The notes beneath the pieces are model-generated. The model did not search any database, was not told the origin of the DNA, and saw nothing but the letters and a program-made list of their open reading frames with translations. Of a stretch of 16,800 nucleotides of DNA, positions 1-8,385 are shown in pieces. The position numbers and the translations under genes are program-made. The stretch's first letter is position 1, and each line of letters starts with the position of its first letter. Source of the DNA: Comamonadaceae bacterium (lineage in GTDB: Bacteria > Pseudomonadota > Gammaproteobacteria > Burkholderiales > Burkholderiaceae_C); NCBI GenBank assembly GCA_947483455.1, contig CANKNK010000006.1:1-16800 (forward strand). Direction: 5' to 3'.

Positions 1-1449
1 GCTGGCATCAAAATTCTCACCGGCATTGACCGCTTTGCGGCCCTGGTAGTTGGTCAGCAGCGCCGCTACATCGACCGGTTCGGGTATCACGCTGCGCTCT
101 GGCGCGGCGGTGGGGATGAATTGACCGAAGGTCCGGTTGCTTTCTTTGAAATAGTTTTCGGCGACTGCTTGCACCTGTTGCACGGTTAGCGCCTCCAAAC
201 GGTCTCGTTCTAAAAAGAACAGACGCCAGTCGCCGCGGGCAACGCCTTCGGACAACTGCATCGCCAGGCGCTGTGGGTCGTTCATCGTGTCATCAAAGCC
301 GACCATCAAACTCGTTTTTGCGCGTTGCAACTCCGCCTCGCTGACCGGCCGGGCCTTCATGTTTTCAAGCGTAGCTTGCAGGCCGCTTCGCAAGTCAGAA
401 ATAGATTGCTCTTTCCCCAATTCGGCCATGAACAAGATATAGCCTGGCTCCGTCAGTGAAAAATACCAGGGCGCTATGGACACCGCTTTGTTTTTCTCCA
501 CCAATTCTTTGTGCAGGCGCCCATTGGGCGTGTCTGCCAATATATCGGACAGTGCCTCCATCGCCACCGCATCAGGGTGGCTGGCCGCTGCGGTGTGGTA
601 CAGCACCGCGGCCAGTTGCGTATCACCCACACGTTTAACGCTGACTTCGCGTGCGCCTTGCTGTACCGGGTCGCGGGTATAAGTGATCGGAAGCCTGCGC
701 GTTGGTTTGGGTAGGACGCCGAAGTTGCGCTCTACCAGGGCCAGGGTTTTAGCCACGTCGAGCTTTCCGGTAATGATGAGCACCGCATTGTCCGGCTGGT
801 AATACTGCCGGTAAAAGGCTTGCAGGTTTTCAATACGGACGTTTTCCACATCGGTGCGCGTACCTATGGTGGACTTGCCATAGTTGTGCCAGTCATAAGC
901 AGTAGCAGCCATATATTGCCAAAGCGTACGCCGGGGATTGTTCTCACCCATTTCCAATTCATTGCGCACCACCGAAAACTCGGTTTCCAGGTCTTTGCGC
1001 GCAATATGGCTGTTGACCATGCGATCGGCTTCCATCTCCAGCACCCACTGCAAATTGTCGTCGTTGGCGGCAAAGGTTTCGAAGTAATTGGTGCGGTCGT
1101 AGGAGGTAGTGCCGTTAAAGCGCATGCCGCGTTTGCCCAGCTCTTGCATGATGTTGCCGCGCGCAGGCGTGCCCTTAAATACCAGGTGCTCCAGCAAATG
1201 TGCCATGCCCGTTTCGCCATAGTTTTCATGCCGGCTGCCCACCAGGTAGGTGATGTTCACCGTGGTCGTCGGCTTGCTCGCGTCGGGTGCCAGCAGTACC
1301 CGCAACCCATTGGCCAGACGGTATTCGCTGATGCCTTCGACCTGGGTAAACAAAACGCTGGCCGTATTGGCCCTAACCCCAAAGGGTAAAAGAAACACAG
1401 TTGCCGCAATGACCAAGGTCAGAGTAAGGGCATTGCTGGGAAGACGCAT
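1..1449 (-). CDS. Periplasmic M16 zinc metallopeptidase, 5' part (3' end beyond the left edge)
   Basis: The frame is open from an ATG at 1449 to the window edge, giving the N-terminal 483 residues. M16 (pitrilysin/insulinase, PqqL-like) enzymes are zinc endopeptidases that cut peptides and unfolded proteins. A signal peptide is visible: an N-terminal Arg, a hydrophobic stretch at about residues 7-24 and a likely cleavage after VRA (27), so the enzyme should be periplasmic. The inverted zinc motif is HLLEH at 84-88 (ligands H84 and H88, catalytic E87). The third ligand is E164 in VVRNE, 76 residues after H88, which fits the family pattern HxxEH-X(74-76)-E. The start is supported by AAGGAA 5 nt upstream. 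Two-domain members run to about 900 residues, so roughly half is missing. It is divergent from the adaptor gene at 1678 and is a close paralogue of the M16 gene starting at 14250. Family assignment is secure; the substrate is unknown. Confidence 0.93.
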   Translation of the reverse strand, partial: MRLPSNALTLTLVIAATVFLLPFGVRANTASVLFTQVEGISEYRLANGLRVLLAPDASKPTTTVNITYLVGSRHENYGETGMAHLLEHLVFKGTPARGNIMQELGKRGMRFNGTTSYDRTNYFETFAANDDNLQWVLEMEADRMVNSHIARKDLETEFSVVRNELEMGENNPRRTLWQYMAATAYDWHNYGKSTIGTRTDVENVRIENLQAFYRQYYQPDNAVLIITGKLDVAKTLALVERNFGVLPKPTRRLPITYTRDPVQQGAREVSVKRVGDTQLAAVLYHTAAASHPDAVAMEALSDILADTPNGRLHKELVEKNKAVSIAPWYFSLTEPGYILFMAELGKEQSISDLRSGLQATLENMKARPVSEAELQRAKTSLMVGFDDTMNDPQRLAMQLSEGVARGDWRLFFLERDRLEALTVQQVQAVAENYFKESNRTFGQFIPTAAPERSVIPEPVDVAALLTNYQGRKAVNAGENFDAS

Positions 1450-1677
1450 AGAAATTCCTTGTTGGGCTGGGGCGCTCGGGCTGGGAATCGGGAATTTTGT
1501 CATATATCTAGACGTGCCCCCCTGGCCTGAGGCGCCATCCGATAGAGCTGGCTAGCGGCGCAGGCTACTGCCCTAGAATCCCTCGCACTCTGTATCCGCC
1601 GTGCCCCGCCTAGCGCCGGTCCGGTACCCCCAACCACCGATAGCTTGCGTTTTGCGCTTTGAGCTAGCCCCCCGTTT
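1450..1677. other. Divergent intergenic region between the M16 gene and the RND operon
   Basis: This 228-bp stretch lies between two divergently transcribed genes and should hold both promoters. It is GC-rich except for an AT-rich patch at about 1490-1510, containing a TATAT core, which is the best place for a promoter of the minus-strand gene. On the plus strand TAGAAT at 1574-1579 resembles a -10 box, but no matching -35 box lies 16-18 nt upstream. The adaptor start at 1678 has no strong Shine-Dalgarno sequence. I found no convincing operator dyad and no regulator gene nearby. Confidence 0.4.
1455..1460 (-). promoter_or_regulatory. Ribosome binding site of the left M16 gene
   Basis: Read on the minus strand this is AAGGAA, five nucleotides before the ATG at 1449. 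It is the clearest Shine-Dalgarno sequence in the window and fixes the start codon of the left M16 peptidase. Confidence 0.7.
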
Positions 1678-2811
1678 ATGCAAAGAATCATCCAAATTTT
1701 GTGCCTCGCTCTTGCCTTGGCGTCCTGTAAGAAGCCGCCGGACACGAACGCAGCAGTCAGCGTCCCTGCGGTGCCTCTGGTGGTAGCGCCTGAGGATATT
1801 TTGACTGTCTCCGACGGTGCGGCTGGGGATGGCCCGGTAATCTCGGGCACGCTCGCTGCCGAGCGCAAGGCCGATCTGCGCGCCGAGGCTTCGGCGGTAG
1901 TGCTTGAGGTGCTCAAAGACAACGGCGATCTGGTGCGCCGTGGTGATTTGCTGGTTCGCCTCGACGAAACGGCCATCCGCGACAACCTCAATGCAGCCGA
2001 GGATAGTGCGCGTAATGCAGGTTTTCAGTTGGAGCAGGCTAAGCGCAACCTGGAGCGCTTGAAGACCTTGCGTGCCAGTGGCATGGCTACCTTGCAGTCT
2101 ATTGACGATGCCGAAATCCGTGCCAATTCCGCGCAGAATGAAGTTTCAGCTGCCAGTTCCAGGGTGGCCCAGGCCCGCCAGCAGCTGCAGCGTACGCAGG
2201 TCCGTGCACCATTTGATGGTGTCATCGGCGAGCGCAAGGCATCTCCCGGCGATACCGCGTCCATTGGCAAAGAACTACTCAAGGTAATAGACCCCGCTAG
2301 CCTGCGTTTCGTCGGACGTGTCTCGGCTGATAAGGCAGGGCAGGTGCAATTGGGCCAAAGCGTCAGGTTTCGTGTAAATGGCTACGGCGACGAAAGCTTT
2401 GAGGGCAAGGTAACCCGCATCGATCCCAACGCCAATGAGGCTACGCGCCAAATAGAAGTGCTAGTTGCCTTTACCGGGCCGGCGCGGCCACGCGTGGCCG
2501 GACTGTATGCCGAAGGTCAAATCAGCAGCGGCGCAAAAGCCCAAACGGTTCCTGTAGTGGACGAATCGGCGGTGCAGCGGGCGGACGACACCAGCTTTGT
2601 CTGGCGGGTGGATGCCAGCGCTGTGCACAAAGTGGCCGTCACCCTGGGTGCCCGTGATGTGCGCAGCGGCCGGTATGCAGTGCAGGCCGGTGTGCAAACC
2701 GGTGATCGCCTGTTGCGCAATCCGGGCAGCAGTTTGAAAGATGGCCAAGCGATCAGTCTGGTGGCGGCACCTGCGCCGGCCAAGCCTAGTGCTGCGGCAT
2801 CGGGGCCCTGA
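1678..2811 (+). CDS. RND efflux periplasmic adaptor (membrane fusion) lipoprotein
   Basis: A 377-residue AcrA/MexA-type adaptor, which bridges an inner-membrane RND pump to an outer-membrane channel. The N-terminus is a lipoprotein signal: a short hydrophobic run ending in lipobox LASC, with C17 as the lipidated residue. In order there follow a first lipoyl half (about 62-97), an alpha-hairpin rich in Ala, Gln and Arg (about 100-172), the second lipoyl half with the typical RAPFDGVI at 176-183, a beta-barrel domain (about 205-290) and a membrane-proximal domain to about 360. The tail is rich in Ala and Pro. Length is normal for the family. The start is chosen because it gives a full lipoprotein signal, although its ribosome site is weak. 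The pump gene begins 2 nt after the stop codon, so the two are surely co-transcribed. The cargo cannot be read from the sequence. Confidence 0.92.
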   Translation: MQRIIQILCLALALASCKKPPDTNAAVSVPAVPLVVAPEDILTVSDGAAGDGPVISGTLAAERKADLRAEASAVVLEVLKDNGDLVRRGDLLVRLDETAIRDNLNAAEDSARNAGFQLEQAKRNLERLKTLRASGMATLQSIDDAEIRANSAQNEVSAASSRVAQARQQLQRTQVRAPFDGVIGERKASPGDTASIGKELLKVIDPASLRFVGRVSADKAGQVQLGQSVRFRVNGYGDESFEGKVTRIDPNANEATRQIEVLVAFTGPARPRVAGLYAEGQISSGAKAQTVPVVDESAVQRADDTSFVWRVDASAVHKVAVTLGARDVRSGRYAVQAGVQTGDRLLRNPGSSLKDGQAISLVAAPAPAKPSAAASGP

Positions 2812-2813
2812 AC

Positions 2814-5800
2814 ATGTTTTTATCGGACTTCAGCATTCGCCGCCCGATTGCCACGGTGGTGCTCATCGTGGGGGTGATGGCCTTGGGCCTGATGGCGCTC
2901 AATAAATTGCGTGTCAACCAGTTCCCTGACATCGAAAACCCCGGTCTCTTTATTTCTATCGCCTACCCGGGCGCCTCGCCCGACACGGTGGAGCGTGAAA
3001 TTGTCAACCGTTTAGAAAAATCACTGCAAAGCGTGGCGGGTGCACAAAAAGTCGGCTCCACGAGCGCCGAAGGCAACGCCCGCTTTGATATGCAGTTCGC
3101 GTTTGGCAAAAACATGATCGAAGCGGGGGACGAGGTGCGGGGGGTGATTGCCTCGGTGCGCTACAAGCTGCCCATCGAAATGCGCGAGCCGGTGATCCGC
3201 CGCTACGACCCCTCTGCCCAGCCCATTATCAATCTGGCCTTGTCCAGCAGCAGCCAAAGCCACGCACAAATTTCGCGCTTGGCCGAGGACGTACTGGCCG
3301 ACAAGTTCCGCGCTTTGCCCGGTGTGGCCACGGTCAATGTTTCTGGCTCGCTCAAGCGAGAGCTCTCGGTGCTGCTGCGTTCTGCCAAGCTGCGCGAATA
3401 CAACGTGTCCGTAGCGGAGGTGGTGAATGCCATCCGCGCCCAAAATGCGAATGCACCTGTGGGCAAACTGCGCGGCCCCTACGAAAACGAGAGTATCCGC
3501 CTAGTAGGTCGCATCGCCGAACCGCAAGACTTTACGCAAATTGTTGTCAAGCGCATGGGTGCCCAACTGGTACGTTTAGGCCAATTGGGTACGGTACAAG
3601 ACGGGTTTGCCGATTTGGACGGCATCAGTACCCGCAGTGGCAAACCCAATGTGGGCATTTTCGTGACCCGTTCGCGTGATGCCAGCACGGTGTCGGTCGC
3701 CAAGGCCGTGCGCGAGGCGACCAAAGAGTTCAACGCCCAACTGGCCAAGGACAGCCCCGGCACGGTGCTCGAAATCACCCGCGACGGCGGCAAAGACGCG
3801 CAAAACAGTCTCAACAACGTGATCGACTCGCTGGTGCTGGGAGCGGGCTTGACTATCGTCGTGGTTTACGCTTTTCTGAACTCCTGGCGCTCCACGCTGA
3901 TTACCGGCTTGAGCCTTCCTACCTCGGTCATCGCCGCGTTTATTGGCGTTTGGTTGTGCGGTTTTACGCTCAATTTCATGTCGCTTCTGGGCTTGTCGCT
4001 GGCTATCGGTGTGCTGATTGACGATGCCATCGTGGTGCGCGAAAACATCGTGCGCCACATGCAGCGCGGCTCCGACAGGCGTACAGCCGCTTTGGAAGGT
4101 ACGGCCGAAATTGGGCTGGCGGTGACGGCTACGACCATGTCCATCATGGCGGTTTTTTTGCCGGTGGCTTTCATGCCCGGCGGGGCGGGTGAATGGTTTC
4201 GGCCCTTCGCCTTGACGGTGGCCTGTTCGGTCATGGTCAGTCTGGTGATCTCCTTCACTTTGGACCCCATGCTTTCTGCCTATTGGGGCGATCCGCCCGA
4301 CCACCATGCCGCTCCTAAAGGCCCAGTGGGGCGCAAGCTGCAAGTCTTCAATGACTGGTTTGACCGGCAGGCCGATCGTTACGCCGGTGTGATTGCCTGG
4401 GCTTTGCACCACCGGCGCGCCATGGGGCTGATTGCCCTGAGTTCATTGATTGCCGCCATTGCGCTGCATATGCGCTTTGGTGGCTCGGCCTTTTTGCCTG
4501 CAGCCGATTCGGGCAACCTGATGATTGATGTGCGCACGCCCGCTTCCTCCTCACTCGAGTACGCGCGCCTCAAAATGGAACGGGCCGCCGAAATTGCCCG
4601 CACGCTGCCCGAGACGCGCGAGACCAATAGCAATATTAGCCCCAACGGCGGTCGCATTTATGTGGACCTCGGTCCGCGCAAAGACCGCCGCCGTAGCGCC
4701 AAAGAAGTGGCTGTAGAACTGCGCGAGAAAATCCGACCGCTCATTGGCGCGGAATTCACTGTTTTTGACGACCTGGGCAATGGCGCGCGCAAACCGGTGC
4801 AAATCGAGTTCACGGGCCCGGACTCTCGCCGATTACTGGAGATCACCAACCGCTTTATGGAAAAACTGCGCCAAGTGCCTGGCGCGGTGGATGTGGGTCT
4901 GTCCGAGCAAGACCCCAGCAAAGAACTGCGTATCGAACTCAATCGCGGGCTGGCCAATTCCATGGGGATTTCTGCCAACGATGCTGCCCAAGCCCTGCGC
5001 GTTGCGTTTGCGGGCGTGGAGGTGGGCGACTGGGTGGACCCCACGGGCGAGACGCGTGATGTGGCCGTGCGCCTGCATCCCAGCGACCGACTATCGCGTG
5101 AAAACATCGAGCGTTTGCCCATTGCGGTCGCCGGCACCGGCGAGCTGGTGCCATTGGAGCAAATCGCCAGTATCACCATGGGTAAAGCACCTTCTACGAT
5201 CTCGCACAGTGAAGGTAAGCGGGTGGTGACGGTGGCGGCCAACGTGCAGGGCCGCTCTAACGGCGAAGTGACCGCGGATGCGCTCAAGCTAGCCCAGGCC
5301 ATAGACTACCCCCCCGGCTACGGCTTGCAACTGGCGGGTGCGGGCCAAGACCAAAAAGAGCTGTTCACCGAAATGTTGATCGCCCTCGTCAGTGGCATCG
5401 GCCTGATGTACCTGATTTTGGTGATCCAATTTAGCTCCTTCATAGCGCCCTTGGGCGTGATGTTGTCTTTGCCCTTGTCGCTCATTGGCGTCGTCATTGC
5501 CTTGTTGCTCACTGGCGGCACGCTCAATCTCATGAGCTTTATCGGCATCATCATGCTCATGGGCCTGGTGGCCAAGAACGCGATTTTGTTGCTGGATGCG
5601 GCGCGCAAAGAGGAGGCTGGCGGCGTCAATCGTGAGGAAGCTTTGATGCACGCGGGCCGGGTACGTTTGCGTCCGATTTTGATGACCACGTTTGCGCTAA
5701 TCGCGGGCATGATGCCGGTGGCGTTGGGGCTGGGTGAGGGCGGTGAGTTTTACCAGCCACTGGCCGTATCTATCATCGGTGGAACGATTACTTCTACGCT

Positions 5801-6017
5801 TCTGACTTTGCTCGTGGTGCCGAGTTTTTACGACAGCATAGAAAGTGCTAGCGAACGTATGCGGGCCAAGATCCGGGCGCGTAGTGCGCGGTACCACGCG
5901 GGCTTGTCTGTGGTAGTGACCATGCTGGAGGCACTGGCTACTTTGCTGCTGCTGCGCTTTATGTGGCGTAGTGTGCTGGCAGTATCTGCCCACTTGCGCC
6001 GACGATCCACAGTCTGA
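2814..6017 (+). CDS. RND efflux pump, inner-membrane transporter (AcrB/MexB-like, HAE1 type)
   Basis: A 1067-residue proton-driven RND transporter, which takes substrates from the periplasm or inner membrane and passes them through the adaptor to an outer-membrane channel. It opens with the usual amphipathic start and first membrane helix (residues about 1-30) and has the two large periplasmic loops and the repeated six-helix bundles. The proton-relay aspartates are D403 and D404 in GVLIDDAIVV (TM4), and the partner lysine is K921 in LVAKNAILLLD (TM10), so the pump should be active. Absence of a charged metal-relay signature favours the multidrug HAE1 branch over the heavy-metal branch; this is a judgement, not proof. 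The last standard helix ends near residue 1001. A further 65-residue tail contains a hydrophobic segment at about 1030-1051 and ends in a basic stretch, which is unusual. No TolC/OprM-type channel gene lies in the window. Confidence 0.95.
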   Translation: MFLSDFSIRRPIATVVLIVGVMALGLMALNKLRVNQFPDIENPGLFISIAYPGASPDTVEREIVNRLEKSLQSVAGAQKVGSTSAEGNARFDMQFAFGKNMIEAGDEVRGVIASVRYKLPIEMREPVIRRYDPSAQPIINLALSSSSQSHAQISRLAEDVLADKFRALPGVATVNVSGSLKRELSVLLRSAKLREYNVSVAEVVNAIRAQNANAPVGKLRGPYENESIRLVGRIAEPQDFTQIVVKRMGAQLVRLGQLGTVQDGFADLDGISTRSGKPNVGIFVTRSRDASTVSVAKAVREATKEFNAQLAKDSPGTVLEITRDGGKDAQNSLNNVIDSLVLGAGLTIVVVYAFLNSWRSTLITGLSLPTSVIAAFIGVWLCGFTLNFMSLLGLSLAIGVLIDDAIVVRENIVRHMQRGSDRRTAALEGTAEIGLAVTATTMSIMAVFLPVAFMPGGAGEWFRPFALTVACSVMVSLVISFTLDPMLSAYWGDPPDHHAAPKGPVGRKLQVFNDWFDRQADRYAGVIAWALHHRRAMGLIALSSLIAAIALHMRFGGSAFLPAADSGNLMIDVRTPASSSLEYARLKMERAAEIARTLPETRETNSNISPNGGRIYVDLGPRKDRRRSAKEVAVELREKIRPLIGAEFTVFDDLGNGARKPVQIEFTGPDSRRLLEITNRFMEKLRQVPGAVDVGLSEQDPSKELRIELNRGLANSMGISANDAAQALRVAFAGVEVGDWVDPTGETRDVAVRLHPSDRLSRENIERLPIAVAGTGELVPLEQIASITMGKAPSTISHSEGKRVVTVAANVQGRSNGEVTADALKLAQAIDYPPGYGLQLAGAGQDQKELFTEMLIALVSGIGLMYLILVIQFSSFIAPLGVMLSLPLSLIGVVIALLLTGGTLNLMSFIGIIMLMGLVAKNAILLLDAARKEEAGGVNREEALMHAGRVRLRPILMTTFALIAGMMPVALGLGEGGEFYQPLAVSIIGGTITSTLLTLLVVPSFYDSIESASERMRAKIRARSARYHAGLSVVVTMLEALATLLLLRFMWRSVLAVSAHLRRRSTV

Positions 6018-6076
6018 GCGCATTGCTTAAGTTTTCCAGCGCGATAGCAACGTAAATTTCGAAGCCCGAACTTGCC

Positions 6077-7579
6077 ATGCTGACCTCCACCCTAGCTTGC
6101 AATCGCGCTGTTTTTTGGTCTTGGCTTGCGTTGCTGCTCTTGGCTTTGCCTTCCCTTAGTTGCGCGTCAGAGGTGCCGGTACCCGACCCGACCATCGCCT
6201 GCCGCGTTACAGGCGTCAAAACCGAGGCGCGCTGCGGGCACATAGTGCGCCCGCTCGATCCGGCGCGTGCAGGCGGGCCACAAATCCGTGTGCACTTTGT
6301 GGTGCTGCGCTCAGTATCGCGCAACCGAAAGCCGGACCCGGTCTTTATGCTCGCGGGCGGCCCTGGCCAAAGTGCGATCAGCCTGGCCGCAGCCGTGCTT
6401 CCCTGGTTCGAACGTTTGCTGCTGCAACGCGATCTGGTGCTGGTGGACCAGCGCGGCACCGGCCAGTCCGCGCCCCTGATGTGTCCGTCGGCGCCCATGC
6501 TGCCCTTTTCCTCGGCGAACGCGCAAGCCCAGGAGCTGGCCCAGTGCCGCACCGCGCTGGAGCGTCTGCCCTATATCGCAGCGCCTGCCGACCTGGGCTT
6601 GTTCACTACCACCCTTGCCATGCAAGATTTGGACGCGGTGCGCCAAGCGCTGGGGGTACAGCAGATCAATTTGGTGGGCGCTTCTTACGGGACACGCGCT
6701 GCCTTGGAATACATGCGCCAGTTTGGCGCCCATGTGCGACGCAGCGTACTAGACGGCGTGGCCCCTCCTGACATGGTGTTACCCACCACCATAGGCCCAG
6801 ATAGTCAGACGGCTCTCGATGCCCTATGGGCCAGTTGCGGGGCGCAAAGTCATTGTCAAAAAGCCTTCCCTACACTGTCAGCCGACTGGCAGGTGCTTTG
6901 GAAAAACTTGCCCAAGGGCGTGACGCTGGCGCACCCCATGACCGGCCAAGCGACCACGGTGAGCGTAACGCCTGAAGCGGTCATGGGTGCCGTGCGCGGC
7001 GCGCTGTACACGCCGGCTTTGGCGGCCGCATTACCCCAGGCCGTCCACGACGCAGCGCGCGGGCATTTTGAAGGCCTCGCCGGGCTGGAGAGCGCCGTGC
7101 AAAACGGAGCGCCGCACATGCGCCTTGCCATGGGCATGCACCTGGGTGTGGTCTGCGCCGAAGACTACCCCCGCATGCCGGCGGCGGCAAGCCCCAGCGC
7201 ACCCAATACCGACCCACAAGCACACTATCGAGCAGCTTGCCGTGACTGGCCACAAGGCGCCGTGCCGGCAGCCTTCTACCAAATCCCGGCAACGCAACAC
7301 GCCAGCTTGTTGCTAAGTGGCGGGCTCGATCCGGTCACACCACCGCGCCATGCACAGCGGGTACAGCAGGCACTTGGGCCTTTGGCGCGCCATGTCGTCG
7401 TGCCCCAGGCGGGGCATGGCGTCTTGTCCCAGGCCTGCATGCACAAAGTGTTGACGGCCTTTATCCAAGCAGCCGACAACGCCAAAGCACTGGCCATTGA
7501 TGCCAGTTGCGCCCAATCGATCCCGCGGCCGCTGGCTTTTGTGCGCCCCGTCGAACCTAGCTCTGGTAGCGCACCATGA
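6077..7579 (+). CDS. Exported alpha/beta-hydrolase peptidase, S33 family (tripeptidyl aminopeptidase-like)
   Basis: A 500-residue serine hydrolase of the S33 type, whose characterised relatives release prolyl residues or tripeptides from peptide N-termini. A signal peptide is visible (hydrophobic residues about 13-30, likely cleavage near 30). The exported S33 group's CG-x-I/L-x-x-P-L-D motif appears as CGHIVRPLD, followed by the oxyanion-loop GGPGQS and VDQRGTGQS. The nucleophile is S203 in GASYG. The other triad members are D418 (GLDPVTPP) and H447 (AGHGVL) in the C-terminal part, where secreted relatives carry them. Many cysteines outside the core suggest disulfides, which fits the periplasm. 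The ribosome site before the ATG is weak. The gene follows the pump by 59 nt with no clear terminator, and its stop overlaps the start of the ABC ATPase gene (ATGA). An esterase is possible, but the peptidase reading is stronger. Confidence 0.9.
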   Translation: MLTSTLACNRAVFWSWLALLLLALPSLSCASEVPVPDPTIACRVTGVKTEARCGHIVRPLDPARAGGPQIRVHFVVLRSVSRNRKPDPVFMLAGGPGQSAISLAAAVLPWFERLLLQRDLVLVDQRGTGQSAPLMCPSAPMLPFSSANAQAQELAQCRTALERLPYIAAPADLGLFTTTLAMQDLDAVRQALGVQQINLVGASYGTRAALEYMRQFGAHVRRSVLDGVAPPDMVLPTTIGPDSQTALDALWASCGAQSHCQKAFPTLSADWQVLWKNLPKGVTLAHPMTGQATTVSVTPEAVMGAVRGALYTPALAAALPQAVHDAARGHFEGLAGLESAVQNGAPHMRLAMGMHLGVVCAEDYPRMPAAASPSAPNTDPQAHYRAACRDWPQGAVPAAFYQIPATQHASLLLSGGLDPVTPPRHAQRVQQALGPLARHVVVPQAGHGVLSQACMHKVLTAFIQAADNAKALAIDASCAQSIPRPLAFVRPVEPSSGSAP

Positions 7580-8385
7580 TCCTGATTGACCACGTCGCCA
7601 AGCGTTTTGCGGCGCCCGCTGCGGGCGCGGGTTGGCAGCGCAAAGGCTGGCGGATTGCGCGCACACCACAGGTCTGGGTGCAGGCGGTTAGCGACATCAG
7701 TCTGAACGCCCCCAATGGCCAGATTACAGGTTTGCTCGGCCCCAATGGCGCAGGTAAGACCAGCACCTTGCGCATGTTGGCCGGTTTGCTCAGCCCTGAC
7801 AGCGGGCGCTTGGAGGTCGATGGCCTGTCGGTTACCCAGCAGCGCGCCAAGGCGCAGGCACGCATGGGTATCCTGGCCGATGCGCGTGGCCTGTACCCGC
7901 GCCTGACCGCACGGGAAAACATGGTGTATTTCGGTCGACTGCAAGGACTGTCGGACCTGGCCGCCCAGTCCCGCGCCGAGCAACTGGCCGATCTGCTGGA
8001 CTTACGTGCTTTGCTGGACCGCCCCACCGAGGGGTTCAGCCAAGGCGAGCGCGTCAAAACCGCATTGGCCCGCGCGCTGGTGCACGACCCGGACAACATC
8101 ATTCTTGATGAGCCTACCAATGGGCTGGATGTGCTGGCTACCCGAGCGCTGCGCGAGACACTTCGATTTTTATGCTCGCCAGCGGGCGGGAGCAAATGCA
8201 TTGTGTTTTCCACCCACATCATGCAAGAGGTCGAGCGCTTGTGTGATCAGGTGGTCGTGGTGGCCCGGGGGCGCAACGTAGCGCACGGCAGTGTTGCCGA
8301 TTTGCTGGCGCAGACGGGGCAAACGGATTTTGAAGATGCCTTTGTGAAGCTGGCTTTCACGGCAGAACCTGAGCGCGCTGTATGA
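7576..8385 (+). CDS. ABC-2 type transporter ATPase (NatA-like)
   Basis: A 269-residue cytoplasmic nucleotide-binding subunit for the permease encoded next. Walker A is GPNGAGKTS (G55 to about 63, with K61 binding phosphate). The Q-loop region lies near 95-105. The signature motif is FSQGE at 154-158 in place of LSGGQ, a form common in NatA-like ATPases. Walker B is NIILDEP with D178 and E179, followed by a D-loop (NGLD) and the switch histidine in STH. An insertion of about 20 residues rich in Ala, Gly, Trp and Arg lies between the first beta-strand and the next (about residues 12-36), so the N-terminal region is longer than in the second ATPase of this window. Its ATG overlaps the hydrolase stop by 4 nt, and its own stop overlaps the permease start by 4 nt, indicating translational coupling. 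NatA is the nearest named relative I know; sodium export is not shown. Confidence 0.93.
   Translation: MILIDHVAKRFAAPAAGAGWQRKGWRIARTPQVWVQAVSDISLNAPNGQITGLLGPNGAGKTSTLRMLAGLLSPDSGRLEVDGLSVTQQRAKAQARMGILADARGLYPRLTARENMVYFGRLQGLSDLAAQSRAEQLADLLDLRALLDRPTEGFSQGERVKTALARALVHDPDNIILDEPTNGLDVLATRALRETLRFLCSPAGGSKCIVFSTHIMQEVERLCDQVVVVARGRNVAHGSVADLLAQTGQTDFEDAFVKLAFTAEPERAV

Noticed and set aside
820..1389. Plus-strand open frame of 189 codons opposite the left M16 gene
   Set aside because: The minus strand encodes the conserved HLLEH peptidase domain through this stretch, so the plus-strand frame is a mirror artefact.
1574..1579. TAGAAT as the -10 box of the adaptor-pump operon
   Set aside because: No -35 element is found at a suitable distance, so it is mentioned only in the intergenic entry and not claimed as a promoter.
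1500..1991. Minus-strand open frame spanning the divergent region and the adaptor gene
   Set aside because: Most of it is antisense to the adaptor's lipoprotein signal and lipoyl region, and its Ser- and Arg-rich product resembles no family.
3576..4412. Long open frame (278 codons) on the minus strand inside the RND pump gene
   Set aside because: It lies wholly antisense to conserved RND coding sequence. Its translation is rich in His, Arg and Gln with no recognisable domain, as expected for a shadow frame in GC-rich DNA.
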